Shown here: piece by piece, positions 16,919 to 25,676 of the stretch
How positions within the stretch are numbered: the first letter of the stretch is position 1
Layout of the letters: the number at the start of each line of letters is the position of its first letter
Source of the DNA: CAVQZA01 sp963718355
GTDB taxonomy: Bacteria; Actinomycetota; Thermoleophilia; Gaiellales; Gaiellaceae
NCBI GenBank assembly: GCA_963718355.1
Contig: CAVQZA010000004.1
Location: 124,001 to 188,000 of the forward strand
Reading direction: 5' to 3'
Length of the DNA stretch: 64,000 nt
The notes under the pieces: generated by a model
What the model was told of the DNA's origin: nothing
Database searches by the model: none
The model's input: only the letters and a program-made list of their open reading frames with translations
Program-made: the position numbers and the translations under genes

Positions 16919-18291
16919 GGGGATCCTTTCGGAGACTCTTCCCCTGTTGTAGCCGCGGACTCTGAGAGATCCGTGAGAGCAGGCAGCTCGATCGTGAAGC
17001 GCGAGCCCTCGGCGTAGGCGCGGCCGCCGTGGCGCTCGGCGGTGGCACGCACGATCGCGAGGCCGAGCCCGGAGCCGGTGCCGTTTCCCGAGCCGCGCCG
17101 GAAGCGCTCGAACGCACGCTCTGCCTCGTCGGGGCCGAGACCGGGCCCCAGGTCGCTGACGCTCAGCCGCGCGATGCGACCGGCGCGCTCGGCCGCGACC
17201 GTGATCTCGCCGCCGGCGGGCCCGTGGAGGCGCGCGTTCTGGACGAGGTTCTCGAGGGCGCGTTCCAGTGCCGCGCGGTCTCCGCGGACGCGGACCGGCT
17301 CCCGCGCCTCGACCTCGACCGACTCGGCCGCCGCCGCCGAACGCGCGAGCTCGTCCAGGCGAACCTCCTCACGAGGCGGCTCGGCGGCCTCCTCGCGGGA
17401 CAGCGCTAGCAGGTCGTCGGCCAGCCGGACGAGCCGCTCCGCGTCGGCCTCTAGGTCGCTGACGAGCTCGGGTGTCGCGCCGTGCCGGGCAAGGTAGGTC
17501 ACGTTGCCGCGCAGCGCCGTCAACGGCGTGCGGAGCTCGTGGGAGGCGTCGGCCAGGAAGCGCCGCTCGGACTCGCGCGCGCGCTCGAGGCTGGCGAGCA
17601 TCGCATTGAGCGTCGCCGCGAGGCGCCCGACCTCGTCGGCCGAAGCGGGCTCCGGCAGCCGGCGGGCCGGATCGCCCGTCTTCTCGATCTCGGCGGCAGC
17701 GTCGGCGAGCCGGCCGAGGGGACGGAGCGCGCGCCGCATCAGGACGGCAAGCGCGAGCGCCGCGAGGCCCGCGGCGGCGAGCGCCGAGACGAGCAGGAAC
17801 GCGTGCAGGCTCGCAAGCGTCGAGCGGAGGTCCTGCGTCGAGGCCGCCACGACGACCGCGCCGCCCGCCGCAGCCCCGCCGAAGTTCGCGAGCGGCGCCG
17901 CGTACAGGCGCAGGTGCTCGTCGCCGAGGCCCGCGTTCGCATAGCCGGTCCGTCCATGCGCGATAGCGGCCTCCACGAGGGCGCCCGCAGGCAGCACGCG
18001 ACCGCCGAGCGAGAGGGAGCGCGCGACGATCCGGCCGTGCCGGTCGACGACCTGGACCGTGACGTGAGTGCCGCCGAGCGGCGAGTCGAGCGAGCCCGGC
18101 GCCGTCACGAGCGCCGGCGCCGAGGCGCTGAGCTGCGCGACCTCGACGGCGCGTTGTCGCAACGTCGCGTCGAGCGACCGCCGCAGGTGGCGCCCGACGA
18201 GCACGTCGACGCCGATGCCAACCACGAGGAGCGCGATCAGCACGGCCAGCGCCGCCGCGATCACCGACCGGGCCTGAAGCGAGCGGATCAT
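16915..18291 (-). CDS. Two-component sensor histidine kinase
   Basis: 458 aa. TM1 at about 8-32, an extracellular sensor of about 130 aa, TM2 near 166-186, a HAMP linker (ALRPLGRLADAAAEIE), the H-box FLADASHELRTPLTAL with phospho-acceptor H251, and N/G1/G2 boxes (VQNARLHGP; LSVSDLGPGLG; GSGLGLAIVRA). The ATG overlaps the regulator stop (ATGA). It presumably phosphorylates the regulator encoded just before it and controls the exporter genes that follow. Confidence 0.95.
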   Translation of the reverse strand: MIRSLQARSVIAAALAVLIALLVVGIGVDVLVGRHLRRSLDATLRQRAVEVAQLSASAPALVTAPGSLDSPLGGTHVTVQVVDRHGRIVARSLSLGGRVLPAGALVEAAIAHGRTGYANAGLGDEHLRLYAAPLANFGGAAAGGAVVVAASTQDLRSTLASLHAFLLVSALAAAGLAALALAVLMRRALRPLGRLADAAAEIEKTGDPARRLPEPASADEVGRLAATLNAMLASLERARESERRFLADASHELRTPLTALRGNVTYLARHGATPELVSDLEADAERLVRLADDLLALSREEAAEPPREEVRLDELARSAAAAESVEVEAREPVRVRGDRAALERALENLVQNARLHGPAGGEITVAAERAGRIARLSVSDLGPGLGPDEAERAFERFRRGSGNGTGSGLGLAIVRATAERHGGRAYAEGSRFTIELPALTDLSESAATTGEESPKGSP

Positions 18292-18953
18292 CGCGTCAGC
18301 GCGAAGCCGACGCCCCGGAGCGTCTCGATCAGGGCCGGCTCGCCGAGCTTGCGCCGGAGGTACGAGACGTAACGGTCGACCGAGTTCCGGGTGACCGCCG
18401 CGCTGCCTCCCCACACGTGCTCCAGCGCGAGCTCCCGGGTCACGATCCGACGCGGGCTCACCAGGAAGAGCTCGAGCAGATCCGTCTCTCGGACGCTGAG
18501 CGGAATCTCGCGACCTGCCCGCCGCACGGTGCGCGAGCCGACGTCCAGGACGACGTCCGCGTAGGCGAGCACCTGCGTCGGCTCCTCGCCGCGGCGCAGC
18601 AGCGCCCGCACGCGTGCGAGGAGCTCCTCCGGCGCGAACGGCTTGACGAGGTAGTCGTCGGCGCCCGCCTCGAGCCCGGCGACGCGATCGGGAACGGCAT
18701 CGCGCGCCGTGAGCAGCAGGATCGGCAGGGCGAGCCCCTTCGCACGGATCCGCCTACAGACCGCAAGGCCGTCGAGGCCCGGCATCGTGACGTCGAGGAC
18801 GACGAGATCCGGCGCCGAGCGCTCGACCGCCGCGAGCGCCTCGCCACCGTCGGCGGCAAGGCCGACGACGTAGCCTCCGGCCGCAAGCGTCCGCTCGAGC
18901 ATCCGCCGGATCGGCGCATCATCGTCGACGACGAGGATCGCGGCATTGGACAC
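18288..18953 (-). CDS. OmpR/PhoB-family response regulator
   Basis: 221 aa. Receiver domain with the acidic pocket VVDDD (8-12), phospho-acceptor D54 in VVLDVTMPG, T in LLLTARD and K in YLVKPF, then a C-terminal winged helix (LSVRETDLLELFL ... NSVDRYVSYLRRKLGE). GTG start. First gene of a five-gene operon, divergent from the flavodoxin gene with 90 nt between them for both promoters. Confidence 0.96.
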   Translation of the reverse strand: MSNAAILVVDDDAPIRRMLERTLAAGGYVVGLAADGGEALAAVERSAPDLVVLDVTMPGLDGLAVCRRIRAKGLALPILLLTARDAVPDRVAGLEAGADDYLVKPFAPEELLARVRALLRRGEEPTQVLAYADVVLDVGSRTVRRAGREIPLSVRETDLLELFLVSPRRIVTRELALEHVWGGSAAVTRNSVDRYVSYLRRKLGEPALIETLRGVGFALTR

Positions 18954-19043
18954 GAACTCAGGGTAGCCCTCCGCTCAGCAGTTCCCCCCGATGTGCAGGC
19001 GCCGCCGACGCGCTTTGCTGAAGGTGACGAAAGGAGGGCAGTG

Positions 19044-19595
19044 ATGGCAACCGACGTTCTCGTCGCCTATGCGACGAAACACGGCTCGACCCGCGAGGTC
19101 GCCGAGGCGGTCGCCGAGGAGCTGCACGCGGAGCTCCGGGAGCTCGGCGAGGTGAAGAGCCTCGACGGATACCGCGCGGTGGTGATCGGAGCGCCGCTCT
19201 ACATGGGGCGCTGGCACCGCGACGCGCACCGCTTCCTGAAGCGACACGGTGCGAAATTGCCGTTCGCGGTGTTCGCGCTCGGCCCGCTCCATGACACCGA
19301 GGAGGAGACGAAAAGCGCGCGCAAGCAGCTCGACAAGGCGCTCGCGCACTTCCCCGAGCTCCGGCCGGTGAGCGTGGCGGTGTTCGGCGGCGTCGTCGAC
19401 CCGGCGACGCTCCACTTCCCGTTCAACAAGATGCCTGCCGGCGATGCGCGCGACTGGGACGCGATCCGCGCCTGGGCCCGCTCTCTAGGAGGGGCGCTCG
19501 GCGAGCGTGACGGTGACGGTGCGAGTGTGGCCCTTGCGGACGACCGTGAGCTTGACCTTGTCGCCGGGCTTGCGGCCGTCGATCAGCGTCCGTAG
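19044..19595 (+). CDS. Flavodoxin-domain protein (protoporphyrinogen oxidase HemG-like)
   Basis: 183 aa. The FMN phosphate-binding loop AYATKHGSTREVAEAVAEEL sits near the N-terminus, with the later flavodoxin landmarks VVIGAPLYMGRWH and FALGPLHDTEEET. ATG has a strong AAGGAGGG 6-8 nt upstream; the open frame extends much further upstream without support. The domain should end near residue 150. The last 35 residues (after ARSLGGAL) overlap the convergent htrA-like gene by 111 bp and look like read-through sequence. It accepts electrons or acts on a quinone/porphyrin; the exact role is not clear. Confidence 0.82.
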   Translation: MATDVLVAYATKHGSTREVAEAVAEELHAELRELGEVKSLDGYRAVVIGAPLYMGRWHRDAHRFLKRHGAKLPFAVFALGPLHDTEEETKSARKQLDKALAHFPELRPVSVAVFGGVVDPATLHFPFNKMPAGDARDWDAIRAWARSLGGALGERDGDGASVALADDRELDLVAGLAAVDQRP

Positions 19596-20633
19596 CTGAT
19601 CGGCCTGCGTGACCTTGGTCCCGTCGACGGCGACGAGCACGTCGCCGCCGCTCGGGTAGGTCGCGCCGGCCACCGTCTTGGTTCCGGTCGAGGCTTTCAG
19701 GTGCGACTTCGCGGCGGGCGTCGCGGCCTGGACGCTCACGATCGCGACTCCGGCGGCGCTGCCCAGCGCGATCGCCGCGTTCGCGGGGATCGTCTCGACC
19801 TGGACGCCGAGGAACGCATGGACGACCTTCCCGTTCGCGATCAGCTGCGGCACGATCCGCCGGATCGTCTCGGACGGGACGGCGAAGCCGACGCCGTTGT
19901 TCCCGCCGGACGCGCTCTCGATCTGCGCGTTCACGCCGACGACCTGGGCCGCCATGTTGAGGAGCGGGCCGCCGGAGTTGCCGCTGTTGATCGGTGCATC
20001 GGTCTGGATCGCGTCGGTGATCGTCGCCTGATTCGGTGCGGTGATCTCACGATGGAGCGCGCTCACGATTCCGGAGGTGACCGTCTCCTCGAGCCCGAAT
20101 GGGCTGCCGATCGCGACCACCTCGTCACCGATCTGGAGCACGGTCGAGTCGCCGAGCGCGATCGGCGCGAGCGCGCTCGCCGGCGCTTCGACCTTCAGCA
20201 CGGCGAGGTCGGTCGAGGTGTCCGAGCCGACGAGCGTCGCCTTGTACTTCGAACCGCCGGGGAAGCGGATCGAGATCGAGGTAGCGCCGTCGATCACATG
20301 CTCGCTCGTGACGATGTGACCGCTCGTGTCGTAGACGAAGCCGGAGCCCTGGGACTGCTGGGTCTGCGTCGAGCCGCCGAAGCCGAACGTCGAGGAGCCG
20401 CTCGCGGTCGTGGCGAGGATCTCGACGACGCCGTGCTGCACCTTCTTGTAGACCGCGCCGACGCTCGTGAGCGTCCTGGTGCTCGCTGTCGGCTGCCCCG
20501 CGGTGAGGACGTCGTCGTGGACGATGGTCGTCGTCTTACCGCCGAGGCCCGCATAGGTGCCCGCGCCGACGGCGGCCCCGAGGAGGACCGAGGCGAGAAT
20601 CACAACTATGAGAAGGCCTGTACGGCGCGGCAT
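19485..20633 (-). CDS. Trypsin-like serine protease with PDZ domain (HtrA/DegP family)
   Basis: 382 aa from ATG 20633, with AGGA 6 nt upstream. There is one N-terminal membrane anchor (GLLIVVILASVLLGAAVGAG). The catalytic triad is H112 (TSEHVIDG), D142 (STDLAVLKV) and S220 (NSGNSGGPL). A single C-terminal PDZ domain carries SGGDVLVAVDGTKVTQADQL. It acts on misfolded proteins at the outer face of the membrane. The C-terminus overlaps the flavodoxin gene on the other strand. It follows the VOC gene by 25 nt and may share its transcript. Confidence 0.95.
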   Translation of the reverse strand: MPRRTGLLIVVILASVLLGAAVGAGTYAGLGGKTTTIVHDDVLTAGQPTASTRTLTSVGAVYKKVQHGVVEILATTASGSSTFGFGGSTQTQQSQGSGFVYDTSGHIVTSEHVIDGATSISIRFPGGSKYKATLVGSDTSTDLAVLKVEAPASALAPIALGDSTVLQIGDEVVAIGSPFGLEETVTSGIVSALHREITAPNQATITDAIQTDAPINSGNSGGPLLNMAAQVVGVNAQIESASGGNNGVGFAVPSETIRRIVPQLIANGKVVHAFLGVQVETIPANAAIALGSAAGVAIVSVQAATPAAKSHLKASTGTKTVAGATYPSGGDVLVAVDGTKVTQADQLRTLIDGRKPGDKVKLTVVRKGHTRTVTVTLAERPS

Positions 20634-20658
20634 CGTGTTCCTATCTGAGCAGACTCGG

Positions 20659-21159
20659 CTAAGAACTTGCTGTGGATGCAACGGGTGCTTCGGCAAGGAG
20701 CGCCCTGAGGTCAAGCGGCAGCGTCACCATTGCGAGGTCGCCGTTTTCGGCGCGCGGCCACTGCTCGGGCGGCCGGTCGCGGTAGAGCTCGACGCCGTTG
20801 CCGTCGGGGTCGCGCAGATAGATCGCCTCGCTGACACCGTGGTCGCTCGCGCCGTCGATCGGAACGCCCGCATCGACGAGGCGGCGCAGCGCGTCGGCGA
20901 GCGCGGCGCGGTCGGGATAGCGAATCGCTGCGTGGAAGAGGCCGGTCGTCCCGGGCGCCGGCTGCGGGCCGCCGCGGCTCTCCCAGGTGTTCAGGCCGAT
21001 GTGGTGGTGATAGCCGCCGGCGCTCAGGAACGCCGCCTGGTCGCCGTAGCGCGTGGTCTCCTCGAAGCCGAGCACGTCGCGCCAGAATCCGAGGGCGCGG
21101 TCGAGGTCGGCCACCTTCAGGTGGACGTGCCCGATGTCGACGCGTGGATCAATGGTCAT
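20659..21159 (-). CDS. VOC-fold (glyoxalase / extradiol dioxygenase-like) protein
   Basis: 166 aa. Paired beta-alpha-beta-beta-beta modules: HVHLKVADLDRALGFWRDVL then YHHHIGLNTWESRG, and the second module with FHAAIRYPDRAALADALRRL and EAIYLRDPDGNGVELYRDRP. The His and Glu residues expected to bind a divalent metal are present (H in HVHL, H in YHHHIG, E in GVELYRD). The substrate is open: dioxygenase, thiol-transferase or glyoxalase. ATG overlaps the stop of the upstream membrane protein (ATGA). Confidence 0.87.
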   Translation of the reverse strand: MTIDPRVDIGHVHLKVADLDRALGFWRDVLGFEETTRYGDQAAFLSAGGYHHHIGLNTWESRGGPQPAPGTTGLFHAAIRYPDRAALADALRRLVDAGVPIDGASDHGVSEAIYLRDPDGNGVELYRDRPPEQWPRAENGDLAMVTLPLDLRALLAEAPVASTASS

Positions 21160-22562
21160 GTCTCCACGGTAGCGAAGAGCATTCCCCCGGCGAGTCCCCA
21201 GACGGAGTATGCGACCCACGGATCGCCGATTACATCGGTCTGCACGGCGAGCGCGAGCACGGCCGCGAACGCCCCGGCCATTCCGGCGATGATCGCGCCG
21301 CGGGTCGAGCGCGCGGTGCGGATCAGGCCGAAGAGCACGGCGAGCCCCCAGGCGAGCCACAGCGCCGCGCCGAGCAGGCCGGTCTCGGCGCCGATCTCGG
21401 TGTAGTTCGACTCGCCCGCCTTCAGAGGCGTGCCGTTGCGCGACGCGGTCTGACCGACGTTGCCGAGCCCGAAGCCCTGCGGGTGGTGGAGCACGGTGCG
21501 AATCCCCTGGCGCAGGTTGTCGAGATGGCTGCGGATCGACGGCTCGCGGTCGGAGAGCGGGTTCCCCGACGCCGGGCCCTGCTGCTGCGAGATCTGGTGC
21601 TGGCGGACGAGGTCGGCCTGCGTCCAGTGTCCCGTCGGAGCGATCTTCGGAAAGACCGAAGCCCAGCCGATGCCGATCGCGACGACAGCCACCGCGACCA
21701 AGACCGGCACGACGGCCCGCCGCGCGATCGCCACGACGACGAGCCCTGCCGCGAGTGCGAGCAGCGACGAGCGCGAGAACGTGAAGAGCAGGCCGGCGAA
21801 CGCGACCGCCGCGAGCGGCACTGCGAGCCACCGGCGCGGCGCGAGCAGCAGCGCGACCACCATCAGATACGCGGCCGCGAGCGGGCTCAGGAACACCGAG
21901 ACGAGCCGCCGCAGGAAGTGCGCCTCCGAGCCGGTGTTGTAGATGAAGTTCTCGGGCAGCCCGCCCGTGCCGTGGTAGTCGTAGCCGAGCTGCTTGTGGA
22001 AGTAGTCGACGACGCCGTTCCCGCGCCACCACGAGATCGGAACCGCGTAGACCTCGACGAGCCCGATCGCAGCGACTGCGGCCGCGGTGCCGAGCACGGT
22101 CCACGCGAGCCGTCGCCGCTCGGCGCGGTCGAGCCCGAGCGCGCGGAAGAGCAGGAAGACGACGACCGGAACTACGTCATGGCGCAGCGCGTACGCCACG
22201 CCTTTGCGGTCGGAGAGGCCGCCGAGCACGCTCTGCGGGATGAGCGCGTAGAGCACGACGAGCGCCCCGAACGCGAACGCGAGCCAGTCGACCGCACGCG
22301 GCCGAAACGGCAAGGCTCGAGCACGGATCGCATCCACCACCACGCGGGTGACGGCGACAGCGAGCACGATCTCCTTCCAGGCCTGGATCACGGTCAGCGA
22401 GCTCCCGCGCACGCCTCCCGCGAAGAGCGCTGCCATCACCGCGTTGTGCGCGGCGAGCCCGACGATGAATGCGTAGAGCGCGAGAGTCGGGCGTCGCCAG
22501 ACGACGACCGCGGCGCCGGCCAGCAGCACGGCGTAGACGGCGAGCGCGAACGCGGCGACCAC
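21156..22562 (-). CDS. Multi-pass membrane protein, O-antigen ligase/polymerase-like
   Basis: About 468 aa from GTG 22562 (start uncertain; no good ribosome site). There are some ten or more hydrophobic segments, with a large outer loop in the C-terminal half containing GNPLSDREPSIRSHLDNLRQ, HHPQGFGLGNVG and SNYTEIGAETGLLG. The motif GFGLGN...E(S)NY..I..E.GLLG is the Wzy_C/O-antigen ligase signature. It probably joins or polymerises surface glycans. It is divergent from the XRE-TPR regulator and overlaps the VOC gene. Confidence 0.78.
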   Translation of the reverse strand: MVAAFALAVYAVLLAGAAVVVWRRPTLALYAFIVGLAAHNAVMAALFAGGVRGSSLTVIQAWKEIVLAVAVTRVVVDAIRARALPFRPRAVDWLAFAFGALVVLYALIPQSVLGGLSDRKGVAYALRHDVVPVVVFLLFRALGLDRAERRRLAWTVLGTAAAVAAIGLVEVYAVPISWWRGNGVVDYFHKQLGYDYHGTGGLPENFIYNTGSEAHFLRRLVSVFLSPLAAAYLMVVALLLAPRRWLAVPLAAVAFAGLLFTFSRSSLLALAAGLVVVAIARRAVVPVLVAVAVVAIGIGWASVFPKIAPTGHWTQADLVRQHQISQQQGPASGNPLSDREPSIRSHLDNLRQGIRTVLHHPQGFGLGNVGQTASRNGTPLKAGESNYTEIGAETGLLGAALWLAWGLAVLFGLIRTARSTRGAIIAGMAGAFAAVLALAVQTDVIGDPWVAYSVWGLAGGMLFATVET

Positions 22563-22611
22563 GGCGGGAGAGTAGATGGTCGGCGCCGTCCTCGTATCAC
22601 TCGATGCGGCG

Positions 22612-22642
22612 TTGACGCCGTTGGGGGCACCGCCGATAGGAT
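22612..22642 (+). promoter_or_regulatory. Promoter of XRE-TPR regulator
   Basis: TTGACG (22612-22617) and TAGGAT (22637-22642), with a 19-nt spacer. The expected start site falls at GTG 22650, 7 nt after the -10 box, which implies a leaderless transcript. Confidence 0.42.
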
Positions 22643-22649
22643 GGTTGCG

Positions 22650-23990
22650 GTGACTACTAATCTCGACCCTCAGCCGGGCCCGGAGGCGATCGGGCAGCGG
22701 CTGCGGAGGCTGCGTCAGGAACGCAAGCTTTCGCAGCGCGCGCTCGCATCCCCAGGCGTTTCCTACGCATACATCTCGCGTATCGAGGCGGGAACGCGGC
22801 AGCCATCGGTCAAGGCAGTGCGGATGCTGGCCCGCAAGCTCGGCGTCTCGCCCGTCTATCTCGAGACCGGGTCGGAGGTCGATCCGGCCGAGGAGCGCGA
22901 GCTCAGGCTCGCCGCCGCGGAGCTCGAGCTGCGGCTCTCGGACGATCCGACCGGAATCGAGCGTGCGCTGCGCGGCCTCGTCGACGAGGCGCTCCAGGGC
23001 GGCGACCTCGGTGCGGCGGCGCGCGGCGAGACCACTCTCGGCCTGCTCGCCTTCCGCGAGAACAACATTCCCGCCGCGATCGAGCTGCTCGAGCGCGCGC
23101 TCACTCGCAGCGACCCCTCGCCCTCGTCGCAGCCTGATCTGTACGCGACGCTCGGGCGCGCCTACTCGATCCACGGCGAGCCTGACAAGGCTGTCGCGCT
23201 CTTCCAGAGCTGCCTCGCTCGCCTGGGCGACGAGGAGCCCGACAACACGGTCGCCTACGTCCGCTTCGCGACGTACCTCAGCTTTGCGCTCTCCGACCAG
23301 AACGACATTCCGGGCGCGCAGGCGGCGGTACGCAACGCCCTCGCTCGCGTCTCGGATAGCTCGGACCCGTACACCCGGGTGCGCCTCTACTGGGCGCAGG
23401 CGCGGCTGGCCGAGGCTCGCGGTCGCGGGCTCGAAGCGCTCGACAGCGCGCGGCGCGCGGTCGCCCTGCTCGAGGCGACCGAGGACACGCTCCACCTGGC
23501 CCGCGCGCACCTGCTCTGCGCGAGCATCCTGATGCTCCCGGGTGGCGATCCGACCCAGGCGCACGAGCAGCTGGAAGAAGCCGAAGAGCTGTTCGGGCCC
23601 CGGGGCGCGCCTTCCGATCTCGGGCACCTGCGCACGCTTCAGGCCCGGCTCGCCGCCGCGACCGGCTCGAGCGCAGCCGCGATCACACTGGCGCACCAGG
23701 CCCTCGAGCTGCTCGGTGACGACGATCCGTCGAACCGCGGCCAGGCGTGGTGGGCGATCGCAGAGGCTGAGGCGAACGAGGGCCGGATGGACGAGGCCAA
23801 CGACGCGTTCGCACGGGCTGCCGGCGAGCTCGACGAGCAGAGCCACCTGCGCGAGCGGATCGAGCTGCACTCCACCTGGGGACGCGCGCTGCGCAAGGCG
23901 GGCCGCGAGCCCGAGGCGCTCGACGCGCTCGAGCGCGCGGCGGACCTCGCCATGCAGGCGGGCCACGCAGACATCCGCAGCGAGCGGTGA
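22650..23990 (+). CDS. XRE-family regulator with C-terminal TPR repeats
   Basis: 446 aa from GTG 22650 (449 aa if ATG 22641 is used). The N-terminal helix-turn-helix (IGQRLRRLRQERKLSQRAL; YISRIEAGTRQPSVKAVRML) occupies about residues 15-75. It is followed by roughly seven TPR-like helical hairpins to the end (for example LLAFRENNIPAAIELLERAL and YATLGRAYSIHGEPDKAVAL). Same size and plan as the regulator at 38104-39453, so the two look paralogous. No peptide gene follows it: the DNA glycosylase overlaps its stop by 4 bp. Confidence 0.85.
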   Translation: MTTNLDPQPGPEAIGQRLRRLRQERKLSQRALASPGVSYAYISRIEAGTRQPSVKAVRMLARKLGVSPVYLETGSEVDPAEERELRLAAAELELRLSDDPTGIERALRGLVDEALQGGDLGAAARGETTLGLLAFRENNIPAAIELLERALTRSDPSPSSQPDLYATLGRAYSIHGEPDKAVALFQSCLARLGDEEPDNTVAYVRFATYLSFALSDQNDIPGAQAAVRNALARVSDSSDPYTRVRLYWAQARLAEARGRGLEALDSARRAVALLEATEDTLHLARAHLLCASILMLPGGDPTQAHEQLEEAEELFGPRGAPSDLGHLRTLQARLAAATGSSAAAITLAHQALELLGDDDPSNRGQAWWAIAEAEANEGRMDEANDAFARAAGELDEQSHLRERIELHSTWGRALRKAGREPEALDALERAADLAMQAGHADIRSER

Positions 23991-24838
23991 CGCTCGAGCT
24001 CGACGTCCGACCGCGCGGCCCCTACTCGCTCGCCCTCACCGCACGCTTCGCCTCCGATGCCACGCGGCGCTTCGCGGGCGGCCGCCTTACTGCGCTGCTC
24101 CCCGAGCCAGTCTCCGCCTCGCAACTCCCCGACGGGACGGTGAGGCTCACGGCGGAGACCGAGGCAGGGCTCGAGCAGCTGCGCTTCGTGCTCGCCGTCG
24201 ACGACGACCATTCGGAGCTCGTCGCGCGCTTCGCCGACGACCCGCTGCTCGGCCCGTCGGTGCGTCGCCTGCGCGGGATGCGAGTGCTGCGGGTGCCCAC
24301 CGTCGCGCAGTCGCTGCTCCGCGCGGTGTGCGGCCAACTCGTCACGGCGCGCGAGGCCCGGGCGCTGGAGCGGCGGATCCTGCGCGCGACGATGCCGCGC
24401 GGCCCCGGCGAGCTGTGCGAGCCGCCGACCCGCCAGGCCCTCGGTGCGCTCTCGCCGCTGCGGCTGCGGACGCTGGGTCTCGCCGAACGACGCGCCGCCG
24501 CGCTCGTCCGCGTGTGCCGCTCGCTCGACCTCGAACGGCTCCGGGACGTCCCGACCGAGGCGGCGGCGACCCGGCTCGAGCGCGAGCGCACGCTCGGCCC
24601 GTGGTCGGCAGGCGTCGTCTGTCTTCAGGGGCTCGGCCGTCACGAGCGCGGGCTCGTCGGCGACCTCGGGCTCGTGAAGCTGCTCGCGGCGTTGCGCGGC
24701 CGGCCGGTCGAGGGCTGGGAGACGCAGGAGCTGCTCGAGCCCTACGGCGAGTGGGCCGGGCTCGCGAGCGTGTACCTGCTCGCAGGAATGGGCGCAGGGC
24801 TCGTCCCGGGCGCGCCTGCCCGTCGCCACGCGGCCTGA
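23987..24838 (+). CDS. HhH-GPD DNA glycosylase (AlkA-like 3-methyladenine glycosylase)
   Basis: 283 aa from a GTG overlapping the regulator stop (GTGA). The helix-hairpin-helix/Gly-Pro-Asp region reads LGPWSAGVVCLQGLGRHERG followed by LVGDLGLVK, in which the Asp is the expected catalytic residue. The N-terminal domain of about 90 aa (RPRGPYSLALTARF ...) fits AlkA_N. It would excise alkylated bases. The coupling to an XRE-TPR regulator is unusual and may be only positional. Confidence 0.82.
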   Translation: MTLELDVRPRGPYSLALTARFASDATRRFAGGRLTALLPEPVSASQLPDGTVRLTAETEAGLEQLRFVLAVDDDHSELVARFADDPLLGPSVRRLRGMRVLRVPTVAQSLLRAVCGQLVTAREARALERRILRATMPRGPGELCEPPTRQALGALSPLRLRTLGLAERRAAALVRVCRSLDLERLRDVPTEAAATRLERERTLGPWSAGVVCLQGLGRHERGLVGDLGLVKLLAALRGRPVEGWETQELLEPYGEWAGLASVYLLAGMGAGLVPGAPARRHAA

Positions 24839-24851
24839 ATACACTGAGCAC

Positions 24852-25676
24852 ATGACTGTGGACGCTCGGCGCGTAGCGATTATCGGGTGCGGCCGGATCG
24901 GCGAGTCGCTGCTGCGCGGCCTGCTTTCGTCCGCCTGGCGCGCGCCCGGCGAGATCGTGGTCACCGCGCGCCGAGAGGAGCGCGTCCGCCAGCTGTCCGA
25001 CGAGTACGGCGTCGAGGGAGCTGCCTCGAATGCCGAGGCGGTCGCGGGCGCGACACTCGTGGTGATCGCGGTGAAGCCGCAGGACTTCGACACGCTGCTC
25101 GGAGAGATCGGTGGCCTGCTGACCGAGGAGCAGACGGTGCTCTCGGTCGCGGCGGCGATCTCGACCGCCTACATCGAGAAGCGGATCGCGCCCGGAGTGC
25201 CCGTCGTGCGCGCGATGCCGAACGTGCCGTCGGTCGTCCACGAGGGAATCGCGGGCGTCTGTGCGGGCGCCCACGCCGACGACGCGCACCTCGCGCTCGC
25301 AGAGGAGGTGCTGCGCCACATCGGCTACTCGGTGCGCGTGCCCGAGAAGGCGATGGACGCGGTCACGGCCGTGTCCGGCTCGGGCCCGGCCTATTTCGCC
25401 CTACTCGCGGAGGCGATGATCGAGGCCGGGATCCTGCTCGGCCTCACACGCGAGACCTCGACCCAACTCGTCGTGCAGACGATGCTCGGCACGGCGAAGC
25501 TGCTCCGCGACGAGAACATGCATCCCGTCGTCCTCCGCGAACAGGTCACCTCGCCCGGCGGCACGACGACGCGGGCGATCCACGAGCTCGAGCAGGCTGG
25601 CGTCCGGGCCGCGTTCATGAACGCGATCCAAGCGGCGATGGAGCGCTCGCGCGAGCTGGCCGCGGGAGGAGAGTGA
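24852..25676 (+). CDS. proC: Pyrroline-5-carboxylate reductase
   Basis: 274 aa. NADPH-binding Rossmann start AIIGCGRIGESLLRGLL, the conserved VIAVKPQDFD, RAMPNVPSVVHEG, and the C-terminal signature MLGTAKLLRDENMHPVVLREQVTSPGG (seen in parts) with the dimer helix. It catalyses the last step of proline synthesis in the cytosol. TACACT (24840-24845) ends 6 nt before ATG with no Shine-Dalgarno sequence, so a separate leaderless transcript is likely. Confidence 0.96.
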   Translation: MTVDARRVAIIGCGRIGESLLRGLLSSAWRAPGEIVVTARREERVRQLSDEYGVEGAASNAEAVAGATLVVIAVKPQDFDTLLGEIGGLLTEEQTVLSVAAAISTAYIEKRIAPGVPVVRAMPNVPSVVHEGIAGVCAGAHADDAHLALAEEVLRHIGYSVRVPEKAMDAVTAVSGSGPAYFALLAEAMIEAGILLGLTRETSTQLVVQTMLGTAKLLRDENMHPVVLREQVTSPGGTTTRAIHELEQAGVRAAFMNAIQAAMERSRELAAGGE

